A program made the position numbers and the translations under genes. This document shows positions 44,042 to 57,100 of a DNA stretch of 64,000 nt, in pieces (the first letter of the stretch is position 1; each line of letters opens with the position of its first letter). Location: the NCBI RefSeq assembly GCF_030445035.2, contig NC_080680.1:94741157-94805156 (forward strand). The letters run 5' to 3'. The notes beneath the pieces were generated by a model. It saw nothing but the letters and a program-made list of their open reading frames with translations. It was not told the DNA's origin and did not search any database. This DNA is from Dasypus novemcinctus (taxonomy: Eukaryota; Chordata; Mammalia; Cingulata; Dasypodidae).

Positions 44042-44739
44042 TTTAAAAAAGATTTATTTATTTATTTCTCTCCCCTCCCTCCATTATCTAATCACTGTGT
44101 CCATTCACTGTGTGTTCTTTTTTTATTTTTTTAATTAATTTTTAAAAAATATTACATTCAAAAAATATGAGGTCCCCATTCACCCCCACCACCCCCACCC
44201 CACCACTCCCCCCACAGCAACACTCTCCCTCATCATCATGACACATCCATTGCATTTGGTGAGTACATCTCGGGGCATCGCTGCACCTCATGGTCAATGG
44301 TCCACATCATAGCCCATACTTTCCCATGTTCCATCCAGTGGGCCATGGGAGGATCTACAATGTCCGGTAATTGTCCCTGCTCGCTGTGTGTTCTTGTGTC
44401 TACTTGTATTCTCATTAGGTGGCTCTGGGAACCGATCCTGGGACCTTCCAGAGTGGGAGAGAGGCAGTCATTCTCTTGCGCCACCTCAGCTCCCTGGTCT
44501 GCTGTGTCTCTTATTGTCTCTCCTCTGTGTCTACCTTGCTGCGTCAGTTCTTTCGCTGGCTGGCATGCTGTGTGGGACAGCACTCCTGTACAGGGCAGCA
44601 CCCCATGTGGGCCGGCACTTCATGTGGGCCGGCTCACTGTGCGGACCAGCTTGCCTTCACCAGAGGGCTCTGGGCATTGAACCCTGGACCTCGTGTATGG
44701 TACATGGAAGCCCGATTGCTTGAGCCACAGCCACTTCTC
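44042..44739 (-). mobile_element. DAS-II-type SINE, split by an L1 tail
   Basis: The minus-strand head near 44735 reads 'gtggctcaagcaatcgggct'. The tail 'agatttatttatttatttct' is at 44050. The insertion at 44120-44381 separates the tail part from the body. Confidence 0.85.
44120..44381 (-). mobile_element. L1 3' tail copy nested in the DAS-II SINE
   Basis: The target duplication 'cactgtgtgttctt' / 'cgctgtgtgttctt' is at 44106-44119 and 44382-44395. The body is 'atgaggtccccattcacccc' to 'ccggtaattgtccctg'. Confidence 0.9.
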
Positions 44740-45200
44740 TCATTGTAGTTTTAATTTGCATTTCCCTAATGGTTAATGGTGTTGAGCATACTTTCATATA
44801 CTTATTAACAAATTTGAATATCATTTTGGATAAATTTCTATTCAAATGCATGGCACACTTTAAATTGGGCTGTTTATTTTTTTGTTGTTGAGTTGTAGAG
44901 GTTCTTTATATATTCTGTATATTATATTAAACACTTATCAGATACATAGTTTCCAAATATTTTCTCCCATTCTGTAGGTTATCTTTTCGCTTTCTTGATA
45001 GCATCCTTTGATGCAGTTTTTCATTTTGATGAAGTCCATTTTTCTCTTTTGTTGCTTGGCTTTTGGCATAAAAATCTAAAAATCCATTGCCTAGTAGAAG
45101 GTCTTGAAGATATTTTCTATATTTCTTGTAAGTGTTTTGTAGTATTAGCTCTTATATTTAGGTTCTTTGAATCTTTTTGAATTAATTTTTGTATATGGTG

Positions 45201-45679
45201 TGTAGTGGTTGGAAGCTATATATACCCAGAAAAAATGCTCTTAAATCGAATCCATTCCTGTGGGTGGAACACATTGAAAATAGGACCATTTGATCAGGTT
45301 ACTTCAGTTAACGTGTGGCCCACCTCAGTCAGGATGGGTCTTAATCCTATTACTGGAATCCTTGATAAGGAGAATGAATTTCAGACACAGAAAGAGAAAG
45401 CCACAGGAAGCAGAAAGCTGATCATTAACATAACCCAGAACCTGGAAGAGAAGGGAGAGACGAAGAGATGCTGACATGTGCCTGGCCATGTGACAAGCTA
45501 AGAACCAAGGGTCACCAGCAGCCAGCCCCAGAATGCCACAGTCTTCAGGAAGAAAGCCTCACCTTGATGAGGCCTGATTTGGAGTTTTTCCTAGCCTCAA
45601 ACCATGAGAGAATAAATTTCCATTGTTTAACCTGACCCATTTCATGGTATTTGCTTGAGCAGCCTAGGAAACTAAAACA
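45201..45679 (+). mobile_element. MaLR-like solo LTR, 479 bp
   Basis: It begins TGTAGTGGTT and ends CTAAAACA, with an AATAAA at about 45610. A perfect 5 bp target duplication 'tggtg' is at 45196-45200 and 45680-45684. Removing the LTR restores L1 text ('gtatatggtgagaggtaggg'). The class is assigned from the 5 bp duplication and LTR layout. Confidence 0.8.
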
Positions 45680-47095
45680 TGGTGAGAGGTAGGGGTAGAA
45701 ATTCATTCTTTTTCATGTGGATTTCCAGTTGTACCAGCACCATTTGTTGGAGAGACTGTTATTTCCTCATTGAATGGGCTGGCACCTGTGTCAAATCAAC
45801 TGGCCATAGATATATGGATTTATCTCTGGATTCTCAGTTTTATTCCGTTGGCCTAGAGGTCTATCTTTATGCCATTACCACACTATTTTAATTACTGTAG
45901 CTTTGCAATAAGTTTTGAAGTCAGGAAATGTGAGTCCTCCAACTATGTTCTTCAAGATTGTTTTGTTTATTTGGACCCCTTGCAATTCCATATGAATTTG
46001 AGAATCAGCTTTTCCATTTATGTAAAAAGTCTGCTGGAATTTTACAGGGATTAATTTAATTTGTAGATTACTTTAGGCAGTGTTGACATCTTAACAATAT
46101 TAAGTTTTCAAATCCATGTATATGGGATGTCCTTCCATTTATTTAGGTTGTCTTTAATTTCTTTTAGCAGTGTTTTGTAGTTTTCAGTGTGCACATCTTA
46201 AACTTGGTTACATTTACTCCTAAATATTTTATTTTTTTAGATGCTATTGTAAATTGTTTTCTTGGTTTCCTTTTCAGATTGCTCATTACTAGTATATAGA
46301 AACCCAATAGACTTATGTGTGTTTTTTAATTTGTTTCCTGCCACTTTGCTGAATTCATTTATTAGTTCTAGTAGCTTTTTAAAATTTTTTTATTTTTTGG
46401 GATCTCTGCATGTAGGATCATGTCATCTATAACTAGGGATGATTTAACTTCTTTCTTTCCAATTAGGATAACTTTTAATTCTCTTAATTCTTTCTTTTGT
46501 CTGATTGCCCTGGCTAGAACTTCCTGTTGAATGACAATGTTGGCAGTGGGCATCCTTGTCTTGTTCCTGATTTTAGGGGGGATGTTTTCAATCTTTCACC
46601 ATTGAGTATGATATTTGCATTGGGATTTTTAGAAATGCCCTTTAACAGGTGGAGAAATTTCTCTTCTATTCCTAATTTTCTGAGTTTTTTTTTGTTAAAT
46701 GCCTTTTCTACATCAATCAAGATGATCATGTGTTTTGTCCTTCATTCTATTAATGTAGTGCATTATATCAATCGATATTTTTTTGTTGAATCATCCTTGC
46801 AGTCCTGGAATAAATAAAAGAATTATACACTTGGTCATGTGTATAATTCTTTTAGTATACTGTTGGATTCGGTTTGCCAACATTTTTTGAGTATTTTAAC
46901 AACTATATTCATAAGGGATATTGGTCTGTCATTTTCTTTTATTTTACTGTCTCTATCTGGCTCTGGTATCAGGATAATGCTGCCCTCATAGAATGAGTTA
47001 GGAAATAACCCCTCCTCTTCTATTTTTGGAAGAGTTTGAGAAGGATTCATGTTAACTTCTTTACATGTTTAGTAGTATTCAGCAGTGAAACTATC

Positions 47096-49353
47096 TGTAT
47101 TAGGCTGCCAAAGGGGTGCCGACGGAAAGTACCAGAAATCTGTTGCCTTTTGTAAAGGGTTTTTATTTGGGGTAAAACTTACAGTCCCAAGGCCATGGAA
47201 AGTCTGACTCAGGTGCTTTCTCATGAAAGTCAGCTGCCACGTGTTGAAGCAAGATGGCGGGTGAGTTCTGTGAGGTTTCAGTCTGGGCTTCCTCTGCCAG
47301 GCTCGGCTGCTCAACTTCTTCCCAATTTCAGCTGCAGACTGGTGTAGGGCTTGCCTCTTAGGGCTTCCTATATTAGTCTCTGCTTTCCCACTCTCTTCAC
47401 AAAGTTAACTGTAAGCTATCAGACAAAATGGCTCATCCTGGGGCCACTGCTATTTGAGCCTTCTCCTTTCTGTCACATGGCAGGATAAAAAATGACAGCA
47501 CTCTCTCTTCTGTATCTCTGTCTGCCTGTGTGGTTGTCCATTTATATTAGTCCCAGCCAGGAGGCAGAGACTCGACCTGAGTCATATCTACTGACTTAGT
47601 CAAATCAAAATCCCTAATCTTAAAATCTTTAATCTAATAAAAGACACCTCAGCTGAATTTTTTAAAATTTTATTTTTAAAGAAGCTTTAGATTACATAAA
47701 TGATACATTGAAAATATAAGGGGATTCTCATATACCCCACCCTATCCCCTCCCACACTCTTCCCCACTAACATCTTTTACCAATACTGTACATTTGCTTC
47801 AACTGATAAACACATATCACAGCATTGCTGCCAACCATGGTCAATAATTTACATCATCATTTACATTTTGCACTGTACATTTTTATAGGTTTTGACAAAA
47901 TGTATAATGACCTGTATCCATCATTGCAATGTCATGCAAAACAATTCCAATATCCCTAAAATGCCCCATGTTATACCTATTCTTTCCCTCCCTTCAGAAC
48001 CTCTGATGACCACTGCCTTTATATAAATGTTACAAGATCTTTCATTGTTAGAATAATAATAAGTCTACTTTAGTCCATATTGGCATTTCCCCCTTAAGTT
48101 TGTTCATTGCTTAATCTTAAGGCTTTTAGGATGGTGGTCCCACTCTTTTATTTTTTCTTCACATATCATATGATCTTTATTTTTAAAGAAGCTTTAGATT
48201 ATATAAATATTACATAAAAAATATAGGGGATTCCCATATGCCCTACATCCTCCCTCTCCCACGCTTTCCCCCATTAACAATGTCTTTCATTAATGTGGTA
48301 CATTTGTTACAATTGATGAATACATATTGAAGCATTGCTGCTAACATGGAATATAGTTTACACTATAGTTTATAATTTCCCCCCACAGTTTTATAGGTTT
48401 GGACAAAATGTATAATGACCTATATCCATCATTACAATGTCATGCAGAACAATTCCAATGTCTGAAAATGCCCTCATGTTAGATCTAATTTTCCTTTCCC
48501 CTCCCTTCAGAACCTTTGGTGGCCACTGTCTTTATATTAATGATACAAGTTCTTCCATTGCTAAAATAGTAAGTCTACAATAGAATAATAATAAGTCTAC
48601 TTCAATCCATTGTTCATTTCCCAATCTTGAGGATTTGGGGATGGCGATCCCCATTCTGTTTCTAATTGAGGGTGAGCTTAGATCCCATGGGTAGATAGAT
48701 GGAACTGTCTTGTTTGCAGTTGCAGACACTCTCTGTTCCTTGGGATGGGCATTGTCCATCATCACCTCATTAGTTTTCCTGGGTGAGTCCAATGAATTGG
48801 AGAGTAGGCGTTGCAACTCTGCTGAGATTCAGGGCTCAATTGGCACATGAACATATGAAAGGTTTAAGTCTCTGGGACATATATTGAACAAAGTGCTAAT
48901 TATAGTTTCAAATAAAAGGGGCAGAAAAGCCATGTGTATGGAAGCTAAATGAGTCTAACTCTGTTACACTGGGAAGCATACATTCCAAAGTAAGGTGGAC
49001 CGCTGACTGGGTGATGAATTCCTGAGCTTGTCTGCTCTGCTTATAGTGTCTGGATATCTCTAGAGCCCTCAGAAACACTGCTTCTTGAGGTACTGTTTTC
49101 TGTGGCAGTCAATGAGATCGTGCTGCCACCGTGCATCAGCATAACCTCTGGAATGACCTCCTGACTCACTTTGAAATCTCTTAGCCATAACAACTCATTT
49201 GCATTAAAATTTTTCCCTATTTGATCTTGGTAGCTCTTGTAATCCTCAGCTGAATTTAATGCAACCAAAGGGTTTCACACCCAGAGGAATAGATTAGTTT
49301 TAAAATATAATCTTTCTCTTTTTGAGATTCGTAAGTAATCTCAAACTGCCACA
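47096..49353 (-). mobile_element. MaLR-like solo LTR, reversed, split by an L1 tail
   Basis: The left end 'tgtattaggctgccaaaggg' is the reverse complement of the 3' end of the LTR at 424-898. The right end is 'ctgccaca' at 49353. Near-identical 5 bp flanks 'ctatc' (47091-47095) and 'ctacc' (49354-49358) are the likely target duplication. The insert 47661-49243 divides it. Confidence 0.65.
47661..49243 (-). mobile_element. L1 3'UTR copy (older subtype), possibly two nested 3' ends
   Basis: A perfect 14 bp target duplication, 'cctcagctgaattt', is at 47647-47660 and 49244-49257. The 3' terminus text 'aagaagctttagattacata' occurs at about 47680 and again at 48188, so one copy is nested in or adjacent to another. 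The upstream part (48600-49230) follows the same plan as the L1#3 3'UTR but is clearly diverged. Confidence 0.75.
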
Positions 49354-49390
49354 CTACCCAATTCTGGACATTTGTTGGTATGGTCTTTTT

Positions 49391-49857
49391 TCCTCCCCAA
49401 GATTTATTTTATTTATTTATTTCTTCCCACCCTCTTGTTTTTCCCTTGCTAAGTCTGTTCATCTTCCTTTGTTTCTTTAGGAGGCACCAGGAGCTGAACC
49501 TGGGACCTCTGATGTGGGAGGGAGATGCCTAACTGCTTGAGCCACCTCTGCTCCCTGCTTTGTTGTATCTCTCATTCTGTTTTTCCTCCTCATGTCTCTT
49601 ATTGCATCATCTTATTTTGTCAACTTGCTGCACCTGCCTGTTGCATCAGCTTGCTGTCTTAGGAGGCACCAGGAACTTCTGCTCCCTGCTTTGCTGTGTC
49701 TCTCATTATTTTTCTTCTTCTTGTGTCTCTTGTTGTATCAGCTTGCAACACCTGCCTGTTGTACCAGCTCACTCTCTTTAGGAGGCACCAGGATCCAAAC
49801 CAGTGACCTCCCATGTGGTAGGTGGGAACCCAGTCATCTGAGCCACATCTGCTTCCC
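49391..49857 (-). mobile_element. DAS-type SINE with internal duplication
   Basis: The minus-strand head near 49853 reads 'atgtggctcagatgactggg'. A second head-like block with 'ggctcaagcagttaggcatc' lies near 49540, so two SINE units are present. The flanks 'tggtatggtctttt' and 'tggtatgttttta' are the target duplication. Confidence 0.82.
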
Positions 49858-51384
49858 TGGTATGTTTTTACTGAGGCAATTTTATTGAAACATATTCAAT
49901 AACCTACAATCCACCTGAAGCATACATTCAGTGACTTTCAGTATAATCACCAAGCTGTGCGTTCATCACTGCAATCAATATTAGATCAGTTCCATTACTT
50001 CAAAAAGAAAAACCCCCTGCCCTTTAGCAGTCACCTCTGAATCCCTCTATCCCTCCCCTGCTATACATAATTGCTAATTAATTCCATCTCTATACATTTA
50101 TTTATATTTACATTTGTATGGATAGAGTCAAACAATATGTAGTACTTTGTGTCTGGTTTCTTTCATTTAGCATACTTCTTTTTTTATACTTTATGGAAAA
50201 ATATTAATATATTACTATTCCCTACAGTCTATAGTAGGTATATTTTTGTCCACTTACCACCCTTATATTGATATCATGTAATATTAATGTACATTTGTTC
50301 TGTTTCATGGAAAAACATTCTTATTTGTATTATTAGCCACATCCATTGTCCACAAGAGGGTTCACTATGCTACAATTCCTATGTTTCATCCTTCAGCTTT
50401 CCTTCTAGTGACACACATATTTAAATATTCCATTTCAATCACAATGATACCCATATTTTAGCACTGCTAATTACAGTCACTATAATATGCTATCATTACC
50501 TCTATCTATATGCAAACATCTACCATCAACCTCATTACAAATTCTGCACAAATAAAGCCTCAGCTCCCCAATTTCTATCTTCATTCTATCTTCTGGTGAC
50601 CTATATTCTGGTTATTAATTCTGAATTTGCTCATTATATTAACTCATATTAGTGAAATCATACACTATCTGTCCTTCTGTGTCTGGCTTGCTTCATTCAA
50701 TAATGTCCTCAAGGTTCATCCATATGGTCATATTCATCAGGACTTCATTTCTTCTAACAGCTAAATAATATTCCATCATATGTATATACTACAATTTGTT
50801 TATCCATTCACTGGTTGATGGACTCTGGGTTGTTTCCCTCTTTTGGCAAATATTAATAATGTTGCCATGAATATCAGTGTGCAGATGTCTGTTTTTGTTC
50901 CTGCTTTCAGTTTCTTCTGAATATATATCTAGTAGTGGGATTGACAGATCATATAGCAGCTCTGTATTTCACTTCCTTAAGAACCACCAGTCTTCCTCAT
51001 TCTACATTCTTAGCAATAGTGAATAGGTATTCTTATTTCTCCACATCCTCTCCAATACTTGTAGTTCTCTGTCTTTTTAATAGTAGCCGTTCTAATAGTT
51101 GTGAAATGATATCTCATTGTCATTTTGATTTGCATTTCTCTAATAGCTAGTGATGTTGAAAATCTTATGTGTTTTATGCCATTTGTAGTTCTTCTTTGGA
51201 AAAATGTTTATTCAAATCTTTTACCCATTTTCAATTGGGTCATTTGTCTTTTTAGCATTGAGCTGTTGGATCTCTTTATATATATGTATATTAAACCCTT
51301 ATTGGATATATGGTTTTCAAATATTTTCTGCCAGTGAGTAGGTTGCTTTTTTATCTTATTTTTTAAAAAAGATCTATCTATCTA

Positions 51385-51465
<81 letters not shown>

Positions 51466-51484
51466 ATCTATCTATCATCTGTCC

Positions 51485-51569
<85 letters not shown>

Positions 51570-54170
51570 CCCCCCTTCCCCTCTTCTTGCCCTGCTGTTT
51601 CTACTGTCTGTGTTGTCTTCTCTTCTGGTTTGTAGTTTTCTGCATATAGATCCTGTACTTCTTTGTTAAATTGGTTCCTAGGTATTGGAGTCTTTTAGTT
51701 GCTATTGTAAATGGAATTCCCCCCCCTGATTTCCTTCTCAGATTGTTCAGTACTAGTGTACAGAAACATTGCTACTTTTTGCATGTTGATCTTCTATCCT
51801 GCCACTTTGCTGAACTTGTTTATTAATTAAAGTAGCTTTGTTGTATACATTTCAGAATTTTCTAAATATAGGATCACGTCATCCAGGAATAGTGAGTATT
51901 ACTTCCTCTTTTTATATTTGGATGACTTTTATTTATTTTTCTTTTCTAATTGCTTTAGCTAGAATTTCTAGCACAATGTTGAATAACAGTGGTAACAATG
52001 GGCATCCTTGTCTTGCTCCCAATTTTAGAGGGAAGACTTTCAACCTTTCCTCACTGAATATGATGTTGGCTTTGGTTTTTCCATACATGCCCTTCATCAT
52101 ATTGACGAATTTTCCTTCTATTCCTATCTTTTGATGTGGTGTTTTTCAAGATAGGATGCTGGATTTTGTTGAATGCCTTTTCTGCATCAGTTGAAATGAT
52201 CATGTGGTTTTTCCCTTCAATTTGTTAATATAGTGAATTACACTAACTGATTTTCTTATGTTGAAGCACCTTTGCATACCAGGAACAAATTGTACTTGGT
52301 TGTGTGTACAAGTCTTTTGACCTGCTGTTGGATTCTATTTGCAAGTGTTTTGTTTAGAATTTTTGTATCTATGTTCATTAGAGAGATTGGTCTGTAATTT
52401 TCTTCTCTTGTAGTGTGTTTATCTGGCTTTGGTATGAGGGTGATGTTGGCTTCATAAAATGTGTTGGGTAATTTTCCCTCCTCTTCAATTTTTTGGAAGA
52501 ATTTAAACTGGATTGATGTAAATTCTTCTTGAAATGGTAGGTAGAATTCACCTGTGAAGCCATCTTGTCCTGGACTTTGTTGGGAGATTTTCAATGACTG
52601 ATTCAATCTCTTTAAATGTGGTTGATTTGTTAAGTTCTTTTATTTTTTGCAGCATCAGTGTAGTTTGCTTGTGCGTTTCTGGGAATTTGTTAATTTCGTC
52701 TAAGTTGTCTCATTTATTGGCATATGGATTTTTATAATATCCTCTTATGATCCTTTTTATTTCTCTGGGGTCAATTGTAACTCCCCCCTTTCATTTCTGA
52801 TTTTATTTATTTGTGTCTTCTCTCTTTTTCTTCTTCTTAGTCTAGCTAAGTGTTTGTCAATTTTATCAGTCATCTCAAGAATCAGCTTTTCATTTTATTG
52901 ATTTTCTTTCTTCTTTTTTTGTTCTCAATTTTATTTACTTCTGCTCTAATGTTTATTATTTCTTTCCTTCAGCTTGGGTTAGGAGTGGTCTGCTATTCTT
53001 TCTCAGGTTTCTCTAGTTGTTCAGTTAGATCTTTGATTTTAGCTCTTTCTTCTTTTTCAATATAGGCATTTAGGGTTATAAATTTCCCTCTCAGCACTGC
53101 TTTCACTGTATTCTATAAGTTTTGATAAGTTGTATTCTCATTTTCATTTGTCTCATATTTCACTTACAATTTCTTCTTTGAACTACTGATTATTTAGGAG
53201 TGTGTTTTCAGCTTCACACATTGTGAATTTACCTCTTTCCTGTCTATTATTGATTTACAGTTTCATTCCATTTCCATTATGATCTGAGTTTTTTTTGGTA
53301 TAATTTCAATCTCTTTATATTTATTGAGATTCACCTTGTGATCTAATATGTGGTCTATCCTCGAGAAAGATCCATGGGCAAATCTTTAAGAACAATGTAG
53401 AACCTGCTGAGTTTAGGTGCAGTGTTCTGTATATGTCTGCAAGGTTTAGCTCATTTATTATATTGTGGAAGTTCACTCTTTTCTTCTTGATCTTCTGTCT
53501 AGTTCTATCTAATGAAGTGAGTTGTGTGTGAAGTCTCCAACTGTTATTGTAGAGAGTCTATTTCTCCCTTCAGTTTTGCCAGAGTTTGCCTCATGTATTT
53601 TGCGGCACAATGGTTGGATGCACAGATATTTACGAATGTCGTTTCTTCCTGGTGGATTGTCCCTTTTATTAATAGATATGGGCTTCTGTATCTCTAATAA
53701 CTTTTTTTTTGCATTAAAAGTCTGTTTTGTGTCATATTTGTAAAGCTGCCCCTGGTCTTTTTTGGTTACTGTTAGGATGGAGTATCTTTTTACAACATTT
53801 CACTTTCAGCTGGTTTGTATATTGAGCCTAAGGTTAGTCTCTTGTAGGCAGCATTTGGATGACTCATATATATATTTTAATCTATTCTATCTTTTGATTG
53901 GGGAGTTTAATCCATCCACATTCACTGACATTACTATAAATGCATCATTTACTTCTACCATTTTATTATTTGTTTTTCATATGTCATATCTTATTTTTGT
54001 CTGTCTTTTAACTCTTTTGGTTACCCTTTCTGCTATTCTTGTCTTCTATACTTTCCTCCGAGCCTCTCTCTCCTGTATTTTCCTTTCAGGTTGTAAGGCT
54101 CCCTTTAATATTTCTGGCAAAGGTGGATTCTTTTTTTACAAACTGCCTTAGATTCTGTTTGTTTGTGAAT
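49858..54170 (-). mobile_element. Antisense L1 (L1#5): 3'UTR, ORF2, ORF1 C-terminus
   Basis: 3'UTR and ORF2 C-terminal text runs at 49870-51360, reverse-transcriptase text at 51630-52620, and endonuclease and ORF1 C-terminal text to about 54165. A 116-residue fragment at 52256-52606 reads [20 protein letters not shown]. The catalytic box near 51880 reads FLDD. About 0.8 kb of ORF2 is missing where a SINE with an ATCT expansion sits (51362-51625). At 54170 it is cut by the 3' end of L1#3. Confidence 0.78.
51362..51625 (-). repeat. Long (ATCT)n microsatellite in a SINE tail remnant
   Basis: About 200 bp of ATCT units (51372-51569), with two short interruptions, begin at 'aaaaaagatctatctatcta' and end at 'cttccccccttcccc'. 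The edges match the tail ('aaaaagatttatttattta') and first body part of a DAS SINE, whose head is missing. Confidence 0.85.
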
Positions 54171-54179
54171 ATTTTATTT

Positions 54180-57100
54180 TATTTTTTTCTTTCATAATTT
54201 TTTTCTTTAATTATTTTTTAATATTACATTAAAAAAAATTAGGTCCCCATATACGCCCCACCCTCCTAGCCCCACCCCTCCCCCCATAGCAACAATCTCC
54301 TCCATCATCATGAGACATTCTTTGCATTTGTTGAATACATCTCTGAGCACTGCTGCGCTTCATGGTCAATGGTCCACATCATAGCCCACACTCTCCCACG
54401 TTCCATTCAGTGGGCCATGGGAGGACATACAATGTCCGGTAATTGTCCCTGCAGCACCACCCAGGAAAACTCCAAGTTCCGAAAACGCGTCCACCTCTCA
54501 TCTCTTCTGCCCATTCCCTACACCCAGCAGCCACCATGGCCACTTTCTCCACATCAATGCCACATTTTCTTCGATTACTAACCACAATAGTTCATGAATA
54601 GAATATCAGTAAGTCCACTCTAATCCATATTCTATTCCTCCATCCTCTGGATCTTGGATTGCTTGTGTCCACTCCACATCTATGTCAAGAGGGGGCTTAG
54701 ATTCCACATGGATGCTGGATGCAATCCTCCTGTTTTCAGTTGTAGGCATGCTTGGCTCCATGGTGTGGTGGTTGACCTTCTTCAATTCGATGTTAGATGA
54801 GTGGGTTAAGTCCAATCAACCAGAGTATAGGAGCTGAAGTCTGTTGAGGCTCAGGGCCTGGCTATCATATGGACAGTCCAGAGATTCAGAAACCCTGGGT
54901 ATATATTAAACCCCAGCACCAACTACAGTTCCGGTAAAAGTAACAGGAGAGGCTTGTGAATAAAGATCACATCTGAGTCAAGCTCCATCACACAGAAACA
55001 CAAACTCCAAAGAAGGGCCAACTGATATGACACTGAACTCCATCTGCCATGACCATAGAACCTGTGGGCCTCTGTAGCTCTCAGAAGAACCAATACCCAG
55101 GGTTTAACTACTTTATCTGTCTCTGGGACTCTGCTGAGGTGTGCATAAGGGCAACCCTCTGATAACGTCCTGGCTCTTTTTTGGAGACTCATAGCCATAG
55201 AAACTCATTTGTCCTTTCCATTTCCCCCTTGATTCAGGTCAAAAAGCATTTTTAACTCCTGCTATTATATGTAGACTGAGATATTCTGCTGGTCTGAGTT
55301 GACCCTTTTATTCAAGGTCATTTTCTAGTTACATCATCAGCTGGTACTTGGTAGTAATCCCTTGGCACCAGGGAGGATCATTCCTGGGAGTCACGTCCCA
55401 TGCTGGGGGGAAGGCAATGCATTTACATTCTGAGTTTGGCTTCGAGACTGGCCATATTTGAGCAACATGGAGGCTCTCAGGAGGCAACCCCTAGGCACCC
55501 TGCAGCTTTAGGCCTTGTTCTTATTTCAGGTGCACAGGCTCACAAGCATAGTCATTAGTATCAAGGGCTCATTGTTGGACCGTCATTCTTTTTCGGTCTT
55601 TGCCGTTGCACTTGGGGGATTGTTGCTGTTCCTTTATGGACTGTGATAGAACTCCCCTGGCTAGGAACTCAGCACTCCCTTGGTTGTTGTTTTTAATTGT
55701 AACCCCTATGAAAATATCCAAACATTTTTATGTACTCTGGATATATGCCCTGTAGACCTCCCTGCCAACCATGTGTCCCCTGTCAATAACATCTCACACC
55801 AGTATTCCTCCCCTGCCATTGTTGAACCTCTTTGTGATCCAAAACTTCTTCAGAAAATGAAGCCCAATATATTGCCAGGTTCCATTAATAGGAAAATGGA
55901 ATATAGTGATGAGTTTAAAGGTTAGATATAGAATACATATTAATTTAGAAAAATTAAGGTAAAAATAAATTGGGGTATCAAAAAATTAAAAAATGCAAGA
56001 GCTTTGTTTTTAATGTTTTGCCTTCCATCACTGCAATGTGTTGCTCTGTATGCAAATTGGCAAGGCAACTACTTCCATCTTTTCCTCAGTGTTTATGTCC
56101 TTTTCTTTTCTTTTTTCTAATTAGTAAGCTTATCTTCACAAGAGTTTTATTTTATTTTTCAAGTTCTACTCAATTTATTGATTTTTAAAAAAGATATTAC
56201 ATTATAAAATATGAGGTCCCCATTCGCCCCCACCACCCCCACCCCACCACTCTCCCCTCAATAACACTCTCCCCCATCATCATGTCACATCCATTGCATC
56301 TGGCGAGTACATCTCCGGGCATCGCTGCACCCCATGTCCCGTGTTCCACACCATAGCCCACAATTTCCCATGTTCCATCTAGTGGGCCATGGGAGGACAT
56401 ACAACATCCGCAATTGTCCCTGGGGCATCACCCAGGACAACTCCAAGTCCCAAGAATGCCTCCACTTCTCTTTTCTTCCTCCCCTTCTCCACACCCAGCA
56501 ACCACCATGGTCACTTTTTCCACATCAATGCCACATTTTCTCGATTATTAATCACAAATAGTTCATGAATAGAATACCATTAAGTCCTCTCTGATTCTTA
56601 CTGTATTCCTCCTTCCTGTGGACCTTGGCTTGGTTGTGTCCATTCCACATCTATGTCAAGAGGGGGTTTAGATTCCACATGGATATTGGATGCAATCCTC
56701 CTGGTTTCAGTTGTAGGCACTTCAGGCTCCATGGTGTGATGGTTGACATTCTTCAACTCCATGTTAGCTGAGTGGAGTAAGTCCAATAAATCAGAGTGTA
56801 GGAGCTGAAGTCTGTTGAGGTCAGGGCCTGGTTATCATATTTTCAGTCCAAAGATTCAAATCCCCTAGATATATCTTAAGCCCCAGCACCAACTACAATT
56901 CCAGTAAAGTAGCATGAAAGGCTTTCACAAGAGTTTTAGATCACAGTACTTCATATATACAATATACAGTACTCCCACATATCCAACATAAAACCTTTTC
57001 CCTTCCACAGCAATAATCTTTTTACATATTCCTACTATGTTTACTGAAACTGATGTACAGATATTGAGACAATAGCTTTCAAACAAAGTAACATTTGGGT

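Larger units (their letters stand above)
42905..47095 (-). mobile_element. Antisense L1 (L1#4): 3'UTR and ORF2, interrupted
   Basis: 3'UTR text runs at 42905-43225, the ORF2 C-terminus at 43618-44040, then mid-ORF2 at 44740-45200 and 45685-47090. Reverse-transcriptase fragments include IILIDVEKAFNKKKLRKLG...[11 protein letters not shown] (46514-46729). The catalytic box at 46405-46420 reads VIDD rather than FADD. It is interrupted by an L1 tail, a DAS-II SINE (itself interrupted) and an LTR. It ends at an MaLR-like LTR and may continue beyond it. Confidence 0.78.

Noticed and set aside
51372-51569. Regular short repeats that might suggest a CRISPR array
   Set aside because: A plain tetranucleotide microsatellite without spacers, in a mammalian genome.
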